64,000 bases of DNA, taken from the NCBI GenBank assembly GCA_023055355.1, contig JALJCS010000022.1, positions 7,177,001 to 7,241,000 on the forward strand, read 5' to 3'. Origin of the DNA: Agelaius tricolor. Taxonomy: Eukaryota > Chordata > Aves > Passeriformes > Icteridae. A program made the translations under genes and the position numbers. Below are positions 1 through 12,800 of the stretch, piece by piece. Position 1 is the stretch's first letter. Each line of letters opens with the position of its first letter. The notes under the pieces were generated by a model. The model ran no database searches, was not told the DNA's origin, and saw only the letters and a program-made list of their open reading frames with translations.

Positions 1-3000
1 GGAGTCACTGTCTCTGGAAGTGTTGTAGAGGTGCCTGGATGTGGCACTTGGGGGTGTGCTTTAGGGATAATTATGGCAGTTCTGGGTTCATACTGGTATG
101 AAATGATCTTGATCTTGTCCAACCTTGCTGATTCTGTGATAAGATTGTGGTGGTGTGGGAATCAATACTGCTCAATCAGCTCAGCACACCAGTGACCTTG
201 TTATCCCAGTTTTCTGGGAAAGTATTGTCAGAGATGAATTTTAATGATTGATGGGAAGGTTTCAATGGGTGAAGTTTTTTGGGTAGCCTTAGGGGTAGTG
301 TAGGGGAAGGTGCAAATGGTCTTCTAATTTCAGAAAGCAGCATTAATGATTCAGTACCCATAATGATAACATATGAAAAGTGCTAGAGAGGAGAGAAGAA
401 ATTTCAAGGGGTTTTGAAATTGAAGGCAAGTAAAAGGTATTTGAAATGGTAGGGAAACCGAGGAACCAGGTGTTAAATAAAGATGATATGATCAAAGTGA
501 TGACAAGATAATGATCTCTCCAGAAATGCCTTGAATAGATGTAAGTGGGCCAGGATTGCATTTGTTAAGGCAGGTGAGAGAGCTGCAGTGGTGGAGTTAA
601 AAGCTGCTGACCACATTAGTGAGAAACAGAGTTGTGAGGGTTATCCAATATGCTCACACAGTTCTGTGGTTGTGTTTTAATCTGCGTTGCTGGTATTTGC
701 AAAGCTAGAACTCAGCTCAACTAATCGTTCTAGTCCTTTTTAATTACTGTTCTGTGAAATACTGAAATTGTCAATTTTGTTGTTGTTCATTGATGCTCCT
801 AGAAATGGAGAAGAAATTTATTCGGGTCAGCCCAAGTGATTTTTTTTTTCCTCTTGGATTCTCACTTTTATAAGCTATCAGGGGAAATTAAATGCAAAGT
901 TTAACATGACATGTATTTTTAATAAAGGCAAAGAAAACTTGAAAATGAAAAATTGGAATCTTACACTTCAGTGCAATTCACTGTCTAGAAGAGGATTTTT
1001 TATTAAGTCATGTGCCTTTTTTAATTTTTAAGACTGATGCATGAGTAAGATAGATACAAAACCACAAATGGAATTATTCCTCTGTCTTATCTGGAGCAGC
1101 ATGTCCTGATTACAAAGTTAGTACTTTCTGGAGCATCACACCCTCTGAGCCTGTCTTGTTAATGGTTCTCACTGGGGGTAAATATTATCTAGATCAAATA
1201 GCAGCAAATGAGGACTACTGCCCTCAGCAGCAGGCAGTCATGCCAAGTTCCTTTTTTTCTTTTTGTGCCAAAGAATAATTTAATTATAGATATATGAATT
1301 GGAATGGCTTTAAGAGGAGAGTAAATGAAATCTCAAGCTAGCACAAATACAAGGAAAAAAAATTCAAAAAGTAACTGGGAAAATTATGGGGTGATTTTAC
1401 TAGCAGGTTTCTTTATGCTTTTTTGTGTTTTTTAAATCTACAATTGGTGATGGCTGAGAGACTCCTCTAGAAGTTCACATAGAACAGGAGCTGGATTCAG
1501 GTATTTTGACTTGCCCTGTAGAGAAATTTGCCTTTTTATGTAAAATACAAAGGAAATACATATGTTGTTTTAAAGAAGGTTCTATGGCCAAGTTCAGGAA
1601 CATGAAAGAGCCTGATGTAGTTAGTTTCCATATATGAGGAAAATTTGATTAAACAGAAATGGAAGAACTTGAGTTACTTTTGAACAGGACAGTGTGTCAC
1701 GTGACATTTTGGCTCAGTGTCTAGTTTCCAGTTGTCCCATAGAGGTGATGATTTGCAGACAGCCCTTGTTCCCTCTGGCCTGTATAATTTCTGTCATGTG
1801 AGTGTGGTGCTTTGACTTTATTTAGGTTAAGTGAAGAATGTATGGAACAGCACAGCCTTTCCCTGTCCTCCTGCTGCAGACTCTGCACGTTTTCCTGTCT
1901 CAGCTACTCTAGAAGTTTAAATATTTCCAAGTATCTACAGGAAATTTGGTGATGTAAATGCTATCAGGGCTGAATAGTAATGATTTAGGAAAAATGAAGT
2001 CATATTCAGTTCATATAGTGAAGGAAGATACCAAAAAAGCCCCAAACCCTCACCTTTTACTTGCTTAGTCAATGCCTTTCCCAACAGTGATTCCATCTTT
2101 CCTCCCCCTTAAGTGGAAGGTCATGTGGTTTATAACAAAACAGAAAATCTTTTCTAGTGTTTGCTTGTGTTCAAAAAGAAATCAAAGCCCTGAGACTGCA
2201 GTGGGCTTCACTGGGAGATGTGTAAGAGTAAGGATTAATCAAATTGAAGAAGGACTTCAGATTTTCTTTGGGAAAGCTGTGATGAGTTCACCTGTGGGTT
2301 TTCCTAAATAGTGTATAAGGAAAATCAAACTGGTTTATGTTAATATCTGTAATACTGAAAATAACTTTGAATATTACCCTGATCTAATGCTACATTTAGC
2401 TGTTGTATTTAACCTGAGATCTGATGGAGCAAGTAAGAAGTATTAAAGAAATGTAAATTCAGTTTTCAAATCTTTGTTGTCTTCAGTTGTCAGATGTTCC
2501 TGATTATTCTTAAATACCAATGGAAGTGCTTAAAGTCACCTGCTTAAAGTAATTTCATATCATATATAAAATACTTCTGCATGATTACGGCAAAGGTTTG
2601 GCAGCATGCTTTAAGTATACTTGTAAAAGTAATTTCCTTTTTAAGAGAATAGTACAAGTTTCTCACTTAAACCAAAATGAGAAATGATACAGTTAGATTT
2701 GCAATGAATAATAAGAGTTTTGCTTCTCGATTTGAGAATGAATAATGTGCATTTCAATGTTACTTGTATTTATTTTAAGACTTATGAGGAAATTTATGAT
2801 GATGACTATAATAATGAATAATGACTTTATATAAACATACATAAAATTCCTTTAAGTATTGTAATTAAACATTTGAAGGTACACACTTTCTGCTCAATCT
2901 TTTGCATATCACCTGGGTAATGAATAAGGAAGTTGATAATTGAATCCTATGATCCTTATCTGAAGCTTTATAAGTTGTAGCCTTAGGTACTAGATACCCC

Positions 3001-6000
3001 AAACATTCTCTTCCTAAAGCAATAATGTTTACACCATTGTGTTGTGAGCCAGCCTTATCAGGAATTTTCTGAAATCTGGAAAGCCTGAGGTCCTTAAAAT
3101 TGTTCAGCTGCTCACCTCCTTCTAGAGGAGGGAGGTAATTCCCACTGCACCAGTGAGTAGATTAAACTTTTCACCTTCTGTAACAAGTAAAGAGATATTG
3201 TGGATATGGAAGAAGTAGATGTGGAATGTATTTTCTTCAGGAAACTGTCAAGGAAAGATGGAGGAGGCAGCAGCTGCATTGCAAAAGGGGATCATAGTCT
3301 TGGAAAATGGGGGAAACATGTATTGATGTCCAAGTATAGTGAATATTAAACTGATTAGAAGTTAAGATGGGGAGATGCAGGAAGCAGGATCTTGATCTAT
3401 TGATAAATAAGACTTGTAGAAGGCTTGAAATACTTCTTCCCCTCTGCTTGACCTTAGCCATGTTTCATGAGACGACCCCTATGTAACTTCTGAGCTCTGC
3501 AATTCCAAGTGCAATCTGGTTTCAGGAAATCCAGAGAACAATATTACATGAAATATCTTCCATGATGTTTTTTATAGTCCATGACTGTATATCAAATGTC
3601 CTTGGAAAAACAGAAATCCAGATCTTGCTGCTCTGAAGCAGTGACCTGTTCAGGAGACACAACCATAATATTTGTTCTTTGTATTATCTAGCCATGGACC
3701 AGACTGGGTAACACTGTTTTCTTTAAGTGAACATCCCTAGTTTCTCTTTGAGATTTTAAGGGTAATTTTGAAAGGATTTTCCTTCCTCCTTGCTCAAATG
3801 TCTAGTGAAACCCATCATATACAAAATATGATGTCAGCAGGAAAGAGTGCATACAGGGTAGACTCTGCTTTCATCAGTGTGCTGATGACCTGGGACTCTG
3901 GGATTTATTTTCATTAAACTTTATCAGTAGAAAGTCTCCTTTGTCTCTGCCTTCACAGAGTGTCCGTGAAATTGGATTTGGATGACAATGAGCTGGGTCT
4001 AGGAAAGGCAGCCATTGCTTGTTTGGAACATGAGATCCATCCTTATCTGTAAGGATCTTCATGAAAGATTCAGTTTGTTCTCTGATTAGAGATCTAAAAG
4101 GCTTGGTGGAGTTTTGACATGCTTTTGAGTAGTTATCCAAAGCTTTGCACTGGGATTTGTACTTTGCCACACCAATGCAAGGTTGTGTAGCTGCTCTTGG
4201 TTGCTGCATGGACCTTACCTGTTGTTTTCCCTGAGGCCAGAGGGATCACTCAGTTACTGCTGCACGGGCAGAGTGCAACCATGTGGCTGTCACACAGGTT
4301 AGGTGGTGTTTGACACTAAGTCCTCCTGCAGCCTCTGGGCTTTTCAGGTTGTTGGGGTTTTTTTTTTTTTGTTTTTTGGGGGTTTTTTTTGGGTTTTTTT
4401 GGTTTTTTTTTGGTTTTTTGTTTTGGTTTGGGTTTTTTGTTTTGTTATTTTGTTTTGTTTTTTGGTTTTGTTTTTTCTGTTTTGTTTTTTTTTGTGTTTG
4501 AGTTGTGAGTGGTGGCTTTTTTTGTTTGTTTTTGGGTGTTTTGGTTGTTGTTTTTTTTTTTTTTTTTTTGTAGAAATACAGGGTCTGAAGTGGATCCTTG
4601 CATCTTACATGATTTTGGTCCTGTTATCTACACAGATCTTTTTGTAGCCTGTTGTTCCTCCTGGCTCTATGTTAAATGTCTTTGTTGTGGCAAGGGAAAG
4701 TTCTCAGTGGAAGAATGATGATCTTTTAAGACATAGATCATAATCTGTCTCTCCTCTTTTTAAGACAAGGCTGCTATTTCCCATTAACTCCTACATAAAA
4801 GGCTGTTTTTTCTTTAATGTTTTGTGTGTAGTTCCCTCAGGAAAACAGTTCGTAGTAGACCTGGATGTTGTAGGTTTTTTGTTTTCTAAACGGTCTTTGT
4901 CTCATATTTTACCACAACAATTTTGAATAAAGTTAAGATATATTTTGCTTCCTTTGCTCTGTCAGCACAATAGCTGGGAGGCATTCAGATTTACATCCTG
5001 TGGTTCTAAGCTCACAGCAAGTAAAAAACATCCAAAACTATACAGATAACCTGTGCTATGATATTTAGTAGTTTTCTGAAATGACATGAAATCAAAATTT
5101 CCTAACTGGACATCACTACCTTTTTTTTCCTCTAGAACCAATTCTATTTCAATTAGCAAAATATCCCAAATATACACTTGAGTTGCAGTAGCACCAAGCC
5201 CAAATCTGCTCACGTTGTAAAATGAGATTATTAATTTGGCCTTAACTAAGTCAGCCATGAGAACAAATTACTGGTTCATATTAAATTATTTTTTTCTTCC
5301 ATGTAGTGTCTTGGGCTCTCCCTTTCCATAATCCACCTGTGCTGCAGGTGGCTGTTGCTTCTATTAAGAATAGATTTTCCTTTGGATTTTTTTTTTTTTT
5401 TTTTTACTTTTAAAGTACGGATCTCAGCTCAAGATGAAGATTAAGTTTCAGGCTTTACAGTGCATGTAATTTAAACTTTCATGGACTTAAGGACTTCACT
5501 ACAAGTTCTTTACTGCACTGAGGATGTGCTCTGCAGCATGGAAAGGAGGTGCTGTGAGGATAACAGTTTGCATTCCCAGTTCCTGCAAACCTGTGGCTGC
5601 ATCATGCACATATGGAGCAAATAGGAGGCAAGAAGATAATAGATGACCCGCTTATTTTAGCAGCTGCCACCTAATTCCTACCTGCTTTTTATAATATTTA
5701 GATATTTGAAGAAATATTGGAAGTACAAGTATACTGTTTTATTGTAAGGCAGAGTCTTTTACTGGAATTTATCAGAAAAGGAGATCTGTTTTGTTCCAAT
5801 TCATGTACTTTGGAAGGGATAGGCATGCTCAGGGATGTATACAAAATAGGGATTGATTGTAGAAAAATAATTGTCTTCTTTTACCATGATGAAAGAGACA
5901 GCTTTAAGACAGAAATAAGGGCAAGAAGATGTGTGAATGAGCTATCATCCTGTAATTTAATTTAGTGTGGTCAAATATTAACTGTTGACTGAAAACTGGC

Positions 6001-8118
6001 ACAGCATAAATTTATCAGGTGAGGCTGCAAAGTACGTTGCAGATTGTATCTTTCAAGCTAATGGAACTTTCTTCATGTATACCTTTGTCTTAAAATATTT
6101 AATTTTAAATAACTTGCATTTCTGTGCTGGTCTTGCTGTTCCACCAATGGTTTGCAAGATATCAACGTTTTCTTTAGAATTAGTCACCAGTTAGTTTTAT
6201 CAAAGTAAATATTTAGTAATTTTTAAAACTAAATATTTTGTAAACTTGATTTTCAAATAAACATGAAGGATTTGAATGTTTATTTCAGTACTTAGTTTTG
6301 TAACTAATTTGTAAACATTTAACAATACTATTTGATAAAAATATATGGTAGCACCTAATTTCAGTACAACACACCAGTGTTTGTGCTACTACTTGGTGGT
6401 CTGGCATTTTGTGAGGTAAGATACTTCTAGAAGTAAGTTTGCACTTGTGTTCATGTTAATTGCAATTATTTTCTTTCCCGTTTGATTCCTAGAATTTTTA
6501 GTTTCTGTAGCAATTAGCTCAAGGCCAGCCCTGTAGTACCTTGGCCTCTGACCAAATCAGGCATCACAAATAATGTACCAACCTCTACATGCTCCTAATT
6601 TTCTGAAGTTAGGCATCAAAACTCCTCATGCAGCTAATCTGAGAGATGAACGTGTGCCCCCATGCACAGATGAGTGGGGAGTAAGGTTTAACTGAGATTA
6701 GAGATAGCCAAAAGGAAGTGCTGTGCAGTTTAATCCTATTACTGCCACACCTGTTTACCAGATAATTTTAGAAGAGTTAAAAAGTGCAAGCTGCAGTAAA
6801 AGTTTTTTTTTTAAATACTATGCAAATAATTTGTTTAATAAACAGGATCACTATAATCTAAAATAATTCCTCTCTTGGCGTAGCAACCATTAATTACAGA
6901 AGTCTTTGTGATCTTATACAAATACCAGGAATAGCTTAAAATTAGTCCTTAAAATATCAGATCTGAAAAGTTTCTTTTGTCATTAAAATGACTTCCATTT
7001 AAACCATGCCTTTGAGAAATGCCTCTACAAGGTTTCTAGGTTAATGAAATAGCTGAGAAAATATCTGGCTGTTTACTTTGGAAGCTGGAATGTGCATTTT
7101 TATTTAATCTCTCTGCAACTAGGAAAGAAGTTATCCAGACAAGATAAGTTTGCAAGCACAGTACCTACTGATACAAAGTGTGCTGAAAGGGAAGTTTCTG
7201 TCAGCTTTCACAGCCTGATTTTAAGCAAAATCCTACATTTATTTTTTGCCCTTCAATGGGGGACTTTTTGGTAAGGCAGTGAAGTTAAGAGCCTAATATT
7301 ATACATTTATCTGTGAAAATGAAATTTAACACACACATTTGCCCAGTACATGGCATAAAAAGAGGAAAAAATGCAGACAGATGTTTTTCTTCTCTGTTCT
7401 GTATAGCCATGCACATGGTAGTGGTATTAGTGGTAGTGAGGTTTACATTGTTTTACATTGTTTATTCTGTGTATGTTAGTCTGGGGACTGATCAGTGGCA
7501 CTCACATTCAAGCAAAGATGACATTTTGAGTAGAGTAAGAATTCCCAAATATCTACATTTGATATGTTTTCACAGTCTCTACAATTGTTCTACTGTAAGA
7601 AAAAGCAGAAAGAGTTTCTTCTGGACAGCCCTTAGGCACAATGTATGTTAAATTTGCATTTTTAGCAACAGTGTACTTAGATGCTTTTGTGACTCAGTTC
7701 TGGTAACTCTGCCAACCTGTTATCCTTTTACCAACATCCTGTGATAGTCACCTGTTTTCTAGGATTTATACCTCTATTGGGAGCTCCTTCATGCAGGACT
7801 TGTTTTTTACTTCTGTGTCTGTAAGGCACTTGATGCTGAGGACATTAAATTGGGCCATTTAAGTGGTACTTAAAGGTGCTGCCATTACAATGCTGTGCTA
7901 GGGATGTTTTACTTTGTGGACATTTGATATTCAGAGTTGCACTTCAGCTGGTGTTTCCATTATTTTCACTCATAAAAGCTTGGGTTGCTAATCAGACAGA
8001 CATAATTTTGTAATAATTGCCCTTAAAATGAAGTCTGCTTGATTTTTTTTTTAATTTTTTTTAAGTGATAGAAATTTTGTTCTTAACTATGAAATGTGAA
8101 TGCCTTTTTCTATTTTAG
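1..8118 (+). other. Intron sequence upstream of the first exon in the window
   Basis: The exon at 8119 opens in mid-codon behind a splice acceptor, so at least the right end of this stretch is intron, and the rest probably is too. I found no exon here that ends with the single leftover base the 8119 exon requires. The stretch is AT-rich and holds T runs (841-850, 5387-5405) and the T/G tract described separately. ORFs of 60-110 codons occur on both strands, but none has recognisable protein content. A purely splice-based candidate at 6365-6415 is listed under findings. Confidence 0.6.
4347..4570. repeat. T/G-only low-complexity tract
   Basis: About 220 bases in which the + strand is almost exclusively T with short runs of G (1-5 G between T runs of 3-20) and nearly no A or C. 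It ends in an unbroken T run of roughly 20 at 4550-4569. The unit is irregular, resembling a decayed (TTTTG)n or (TTTTTGG)n microsatellite. The apparent 72-, 114- and 69-codon ORFs across it, rich in Phe, Leu, Cys and Trp, are products of the composition and not genes. Confidence 0.9.
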
Positions 8119-8211
8119 TTGAAAAGAAGGTGGGACAAACTAATTGCAATAAGTCATCTGTCCTTGCAAAGATGTTTGACAGCTATATAATACCAGACAC
8201 AGATTTGCATG
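8119..8211 (+). CDS. Internal coding exon A of an unrecognised gene
   Basis: A 93-nt exon. The acceptor is a pyrimidine-rich run ending TATTTTAG (8111-8118); the donor is G/GTGAGT at 8212. Two of the three frames are closed by stops. The open one begins with the last two bases of a codon and ends with one leftover base. It reads EKKVGQTNCNKSSVLAK at the start and FDSYIIPDTDLH at the end, a mixed-polarity composition with no low complexity. The leftover G joins AA of the next exon to give Glu. The protein is not recognised. The N-terminal exons must lie left of this window. Confidence rests on matching splice sites plus frame agreement with seven further exons. Confidence 0.8.
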
Positions 8212-9742
8212 GTGAGTGCAGCAGTCAGATGTTCTGCAGGAGTGGTGAAAGAAGGGGCTATTTCAGCCTTTCTTTTTAGCACTGCTCACATGCTGCAGTG
8301 TCATTGGCAGGCATAACAGTTTTGTAACTCCATTAACTCGATGTCTTGAGAGCGTGAGTAAGCCCCAGGACACAGAACTCATTTGTTTTCTTTGTCTTAA
8401 GTTTACCCTGTGATCTGACCAGCGAGCTGATGATCAACTAAGACAGTAAAAGATTTGGGATTTTTGTGTGATCAGTGTGTGTATTTCAAAGGAAAACATG
8501 TGGCCCACCATCTCCTGCTAGCTCATTCAAGTGAGAATTCTTCTGCATGTGATTCTTAGTAACTGAGGATAACACAATGCTGCTTTGTTCAGGGTGGGAA
8601 CACATACCCCGTGTAAATGTGTAAAACAAACCGTGCTGATTGTTTAGCAAGACTTAAACATGCAGAAATTATGATGTGACTCCAAAATGCATCACAAGCA
8701 TTCACCCACAGAGTCTTTTGTCACCTTTACTCATGATTATCAGATATACATAAAACTGTTTCTTGCTTGCAAAATACTTCAGTTTGCTTTGTAAAGAAAT
8801 GCAGTAAGCTGCTGCCCTGCTGGTGGGTGCAAGTGCCTCCTGCAGCTGCTTCTGCTCCTGTGAATGGATTTCCTTAAAAGCAGCTTATTATTATAAAATG
8901 TTAGGAAACTGTCAGGTACATACAATTGTATGATAGTCCAGATGGTAAACAAAACCAAAACACAAGATAGAAAAGGAAGTTACTATTTGTTGAAAAGGCC
9001 TTTTTTCTTTCACTTTTTATATCCAGATAAAAACTTGACTGACAATCAATTCAGAAGCCTGTGGAATATTTTCACCAGAGGTCATAGGTTACCTCTGATG
9101 ATATATCCTTAAGCTGTTCTTCTCAACTTATAAATATCTCTTAGCAGAATGGAAAGAATTCCTGATTGGCAGTACATTATTTTAGAACTAGAACTTATAA
9201 ACTGTGTCTAGTGTTGGTTTCCATTAGAAGATCTGAAGCCAGTGACAAAGGTTGCTTTTGTAGCTGCCTTTGACCTGTTGGTATCTTACATTTTAAATCT
9301 TTTTTAATAATTAGTTTTTTAATAATTAGTTCTTTTTTAATAATTAGGTTTTTTTAATCTATTGGTTGGAAAAGATACCTTTTCTTTTTGTTTATGTAGC
9401 TTATAGCTTCATGTTACCATCAGTCTTCAGAGATGACATGTAAGATCATGTAAATTTTTTTTTAATCTGGGGGTTTATAGGAGTACAATGTGATTTTAAA
9501 AATCTCCATGCTAGGGAAGATACTGTTTCTTATCAGAATATCAGATTATTATTATCAAAATATTCGGCTTCATGTCAGAATATTATTTCATTTACTCTCG
9601 CTTGTTATATTAAAATACTAGAAAACCCTTAAAACTTAGATCAATGTAGAATTTGTACATGGTAGTGAAGAGTCATGACATACCTTTGCAGAGATGTTTT
9701 GGTTGTTTTTGTTTTTTTTAATGTATCATCCCTTATTATCAG
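8212..9742 (+). other. Intron A-B
   Basis: About 1.5 kb of AT-rich intron between the 93-nt and 23-nt exons. It contains a small tandem repeat near 9299-9358, reported separately. The last 45 bases before the acceptor form a long T-rich pyrimidine tract ending CCCTTATTATCAG. No other feature was seen. Confidence 0.7.
9299..9358. repeat. Short tandem repeat, unit about TTTTTTAATAATTAG
   Basis: Three and a half copies of a 15-18 base unit (T-run followed by AATAATTAG). Copies begin near 9299, 9315, 9331 and 9349 and vary in T-run length and by an inserted TTC. It contains repeated TAATTA cores, but nothing else suggests it is a regulatory element. Confidence 0.85.
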
Positions 9743-9765
9743 AATTTCAGCTAATAATTCAACAG
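9743..9765 (+). CDS. Microexon B (23 nt) of the same gene
   Basis: A 23-nt microexon with a strong acceptor (T-rich tract, then TTATTATCAG at 9733-9742) and a near-consensus donor, CAG/GTAAGTC at 9766. It supplies two bases that complete the Glu codon begun in exon A, then seven codons FQLIIQQ, ending in phase 0. That is exactly the phase needed for the next exon at 33319. The residues continue directly into QLMRERQQ of exon C, giving a Gln-rich amphipathic stretch. Because 23 is not a multiple of three, skipping this exon would shift the frame. An alternative acceptor eight bases later (TTTCAG/CTAATA) would break the frame. A CR1 fragment begins about a dozen bases beyond the donor. Confidence 0.72.
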
Positions 9766-9776
9766 GTAAGTCTAAA

Positions 9777-9880
9777 TAAGTTGAGTTGGCAGGGACTCAC
9801 AAGGATCATTGAGTTCAGCTCCTGGCCCTGCACAGCATCATCCCCAAGAATCACCACTTGGCTGACAGAGATATATGTGT
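9777..9880 (-). mobile_element. CR1 LINE 3'-end fragment, antisense
   Basis: Reading GAGTTGGCAGGGACTCACAA (9783-9802), then GGATCATTGAGTTCAGCTCC, TGGCCCTGCACAGCATCATC and CCCAAGAATCACCAC. This matches the reverse complement of the avian CR1 3' end in order, from the very 3' tail inward, so the element lies on the minus strand. Only about 100 bases remain. It is followed at 9883-9897 by a short AT dinucleotide run. The insertion sits just inside the intron behind microexon B. Confidence 0.85.
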
Positions 9881-9882
9881 AA

Positions 9883-9897
9883 ATATATATATATATA
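9883..9897. repeat. (AT)n microsatellite
   Basis: A run of about seven AT units directly adjoining the inner end of the CR1 fragment. It is short and unremarkable except for marking the repeat boundary. Confidence 0.8.
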
Positions 9898-12800
9898 AAT
9901 AATGTCTGCCACTTATGATGTTCTATGTATCATAAAGTAAATCCTGTTCATAGCTGTGTTTCATTCTTCTGATGGTTTTTTATTTCAGTCATGGTTCATC
10001 AATTCATCAAGACTAACATTTTCCTCAGAGCTGGTTGCTGTAGCACTATTTATATAGTCCTGTAGTGTAATTTTAGCTCACTAAATAACTTTCCCTCAGG
10101 AAGTATGATCAAAGTGCTTTATGCCTTTAGTTATTGCCAGTAACCAGGACAGTCTCTACTGGAGTCTTTGGGAAGGGATGATTTATGATGTTTTGCTGGA
10201 GGCTCCACAGGGTATCTTTGTCTCTTGAGACCTGGGGAACTCCCTCATTGCTCAAGACAATTTCTGAGTCTCATACTCTATTAGCATCTGCATGTATTCA
10301 CTCTGTGTCAGTACCTGGAGTTAAGTAACATGACAACAGCTCTTTGTGTTTTTTCTATTTTCCCCTAATTGTTTGTTCTAATAAACTAACTTTTGGTGTA
10401 AAAAATGAACAAGAAGATTCAGAAGTTAATGAGTCTGAAGAAACATCTGTTAGAAGGACTTTCATTACCATGCATTTCCAGGGAAATCAGAACATAAGGC
10501 AGGACAGCTGATGAGGAGCCTGTTTGGCTTAAGAAAATGAATAATGTGGCTCAGGACAGAGGATCAGCTTTTCAGTCAGATCCTAATAAGCAATGCATTG
10601 TTTTTGGCAGTTGACCCCAGATGCTAAGCTGGTGTCAACTGCATTGTTCTGTCCTGTTTCTCATGCCAATGTAATATGTTCCTCCTGGCAAGATCCACTT
10701 TCCCCTTTATTTTTTCAAGGCGCCATACCCAGTACATTTTATCCAATGGGCTTAAAAAATACCTGTCCCTTGTCTAGGATCTAAAATGATTTCCAGTCTA
10801 AAATTAAATCTCTTAAATCAACTTTATGCCATGCTGTAAAAGAAAAGAAAGGGTGGTGTCTTCTGTATTTAAAAAAGAGATCTCTGGGGTTTTTGTGTAA
10901 TGTATCTTTTTATTTCTCCCTCTCTCCCTTTATGAAACTATTATAAAGTTAAAACTGCTTTTTCTACAAGGGTTATAGACATACAAAATCAGCTTTTATA
11001 CAACAAGCACTCAAGTGAAAAAAATAAATGCAACAATACTTCTCACACAGTGAAACTTAAAGCACATTTATGAATCACTCAGGCCCAGATTTACTGTTCT
11101 GTAGCCAGAACTTGTATTCTGACATGACAAACAACATATAATGAAATGAACATGTGTAATTATAGCATAGAGACAAGAGTCACTCCTGAAGTTCTCATTG
11201 ATGCTCATCCTCCATTACAGCACTGATTGATTTAAACAACTCTTTATTAGCACAGAGATGCTGAGTTTATGAAAATTGGTCAAATACTTTTTAAATCACA
11301 GACTAGACATGGCATGAGACGTTTGATAGAACCAATACAAGCAAGTTTACAACCTGAGCACTCTGAAGGGAGGTTGTGGTGTGGTTTTAAATCAATCTGG
11401 TCCTGGGGAGGAATGGTGTCTATAAAATAATTTTTCTCCAGAATTTGGTGTAAGGGGACACTTAAAGAGGTATCTTGGAAAGTTCATGGGATGTTTTTAA
11501 AAACAAAAAGCCTGTGTGTATGTGAATTGACTTTGTATCTCTTGGCTGTAGCTGCTTCTATAAGGTGAAAAGTTGATGGGAGGTGGAGAAAAATGTGCCA
11601 AAGGGGATGCTAGAAAAATCTCTGTGTAGGGCAGCCCGGTGTTATCTGTAACGATGCCTGTGGTGTGGAAAGCAGCAGAGCACAGATCCTCTTCTGTAAA
11701 AACTGAAAGCTGTGGTGTGTTCCAGTGTTCCTCACTGCCTGATGCCTCCCCCAGCTCTCATGGCTCTCCTGATCCACTCCAGCCTTGAATTCCGACCTTG
11801 AACAACTTCCCCCATCTCGCTCCTGAGCATAAATATTCTGTTAGTGCTAAACATGTGATGTGTTTCTTTCATTGTCATTGGATAGAGTAAAATTGTTCCC
11901 ATTTGTTCTGCAGTTGTTTTAGCATAACCTGGCTCAATTCTTATAATTTCTTTATGATCAGCCTGATCCATTTTGCTTCAATTCAACAGAATTAATATTA
12001 GAGGCATCAAACTCAGTTTCCAGGGCTGTGCAGAGCAATTAAAATGGGAGTTTTCAGGACAATTTTTTCTTGATATTTTTCTGCTCTGCTGAATAACAGA
12101 CTTGGATGATATCACCCAGAACTCGGCATGTTCATTTTAATTTATATATAATTATTAAATCTTAAAGTAATTTTAAAGATGAATCTCAAAAGTATTGTAT
12201 ACTCATGCTGAAAAAGTGGTTGGTTATTAAAATAATATTTTTTTTGTAATAGATCCAATTCTATCTTCCATAGTTTTAAAAGTTACTATTACATTATTAA
12301 TTCCTGAATTTCTGATTTCCCTCTTTTGTTCAAAGGATTACTTAATGGAAATAGTGACCATGTAAGCAATTTACTCCCTCTAAAAATTAATCTTGAGGAT
12401 ATATTTTAATGAGTTTAAAGAAATGTTGATATTCATCATGAGGGAGCAGAAGCAGACCATTAATATTTTCTTTTAAGAGCAGGGTTATTTTTGAAACTGA
12501 ATCTGTTAAAATTTTAAATTCTGATGAAAGACTTTTAAAATTCAATCTCGTGAGTTGCAAGGTTTCTGTAGTTGCATTTTCCTTCTGCAGCAGTTATTCA
12601 TTGGGGAATCTGGTCATTGGCCAGATTAGCAGAGTCCAAACTCAGTATTATGTTTAAAATTCAATATTGATGAATACTTGTTTAGCTCTATCCATACAAT
12701 AAAAAGATCTGGGTAATGGCTGCCATCACACTTTATTATAAAATAACACCTACCTTGTTTTTGGTGTTTTCAAGAAATTATATAAACATAGTGTGTCAGA

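Noticed and set aside
3874..4209. Minus-strand ORF of 111 codons with mixed composition
   Set aside because: Considered as a retroelement or pseudogene piece, but no motif or flanking repeat structure supports it.
4283..4718. Three overlapping plus-strand ORFs rich in Phe, Leu, Trp, Cys (looks like membrane protein)
   Set aside because: They are translations of the T/G-only tract and not genes.
5702..5965. Open frame of 88 codons behind an acceptor-like ATATTTAG
   Set aside because: No donor gives the phase required by exon A, and the peptide is not recognised. Likely chance.
7123..7270. 148-nt acceptor/donor pair with one open frame (phase 1 to 2)
   Set aside because: Its exit phase does not match the entry phase of exon A at 8119; the peptide is hydrophobic and unfamiliar.
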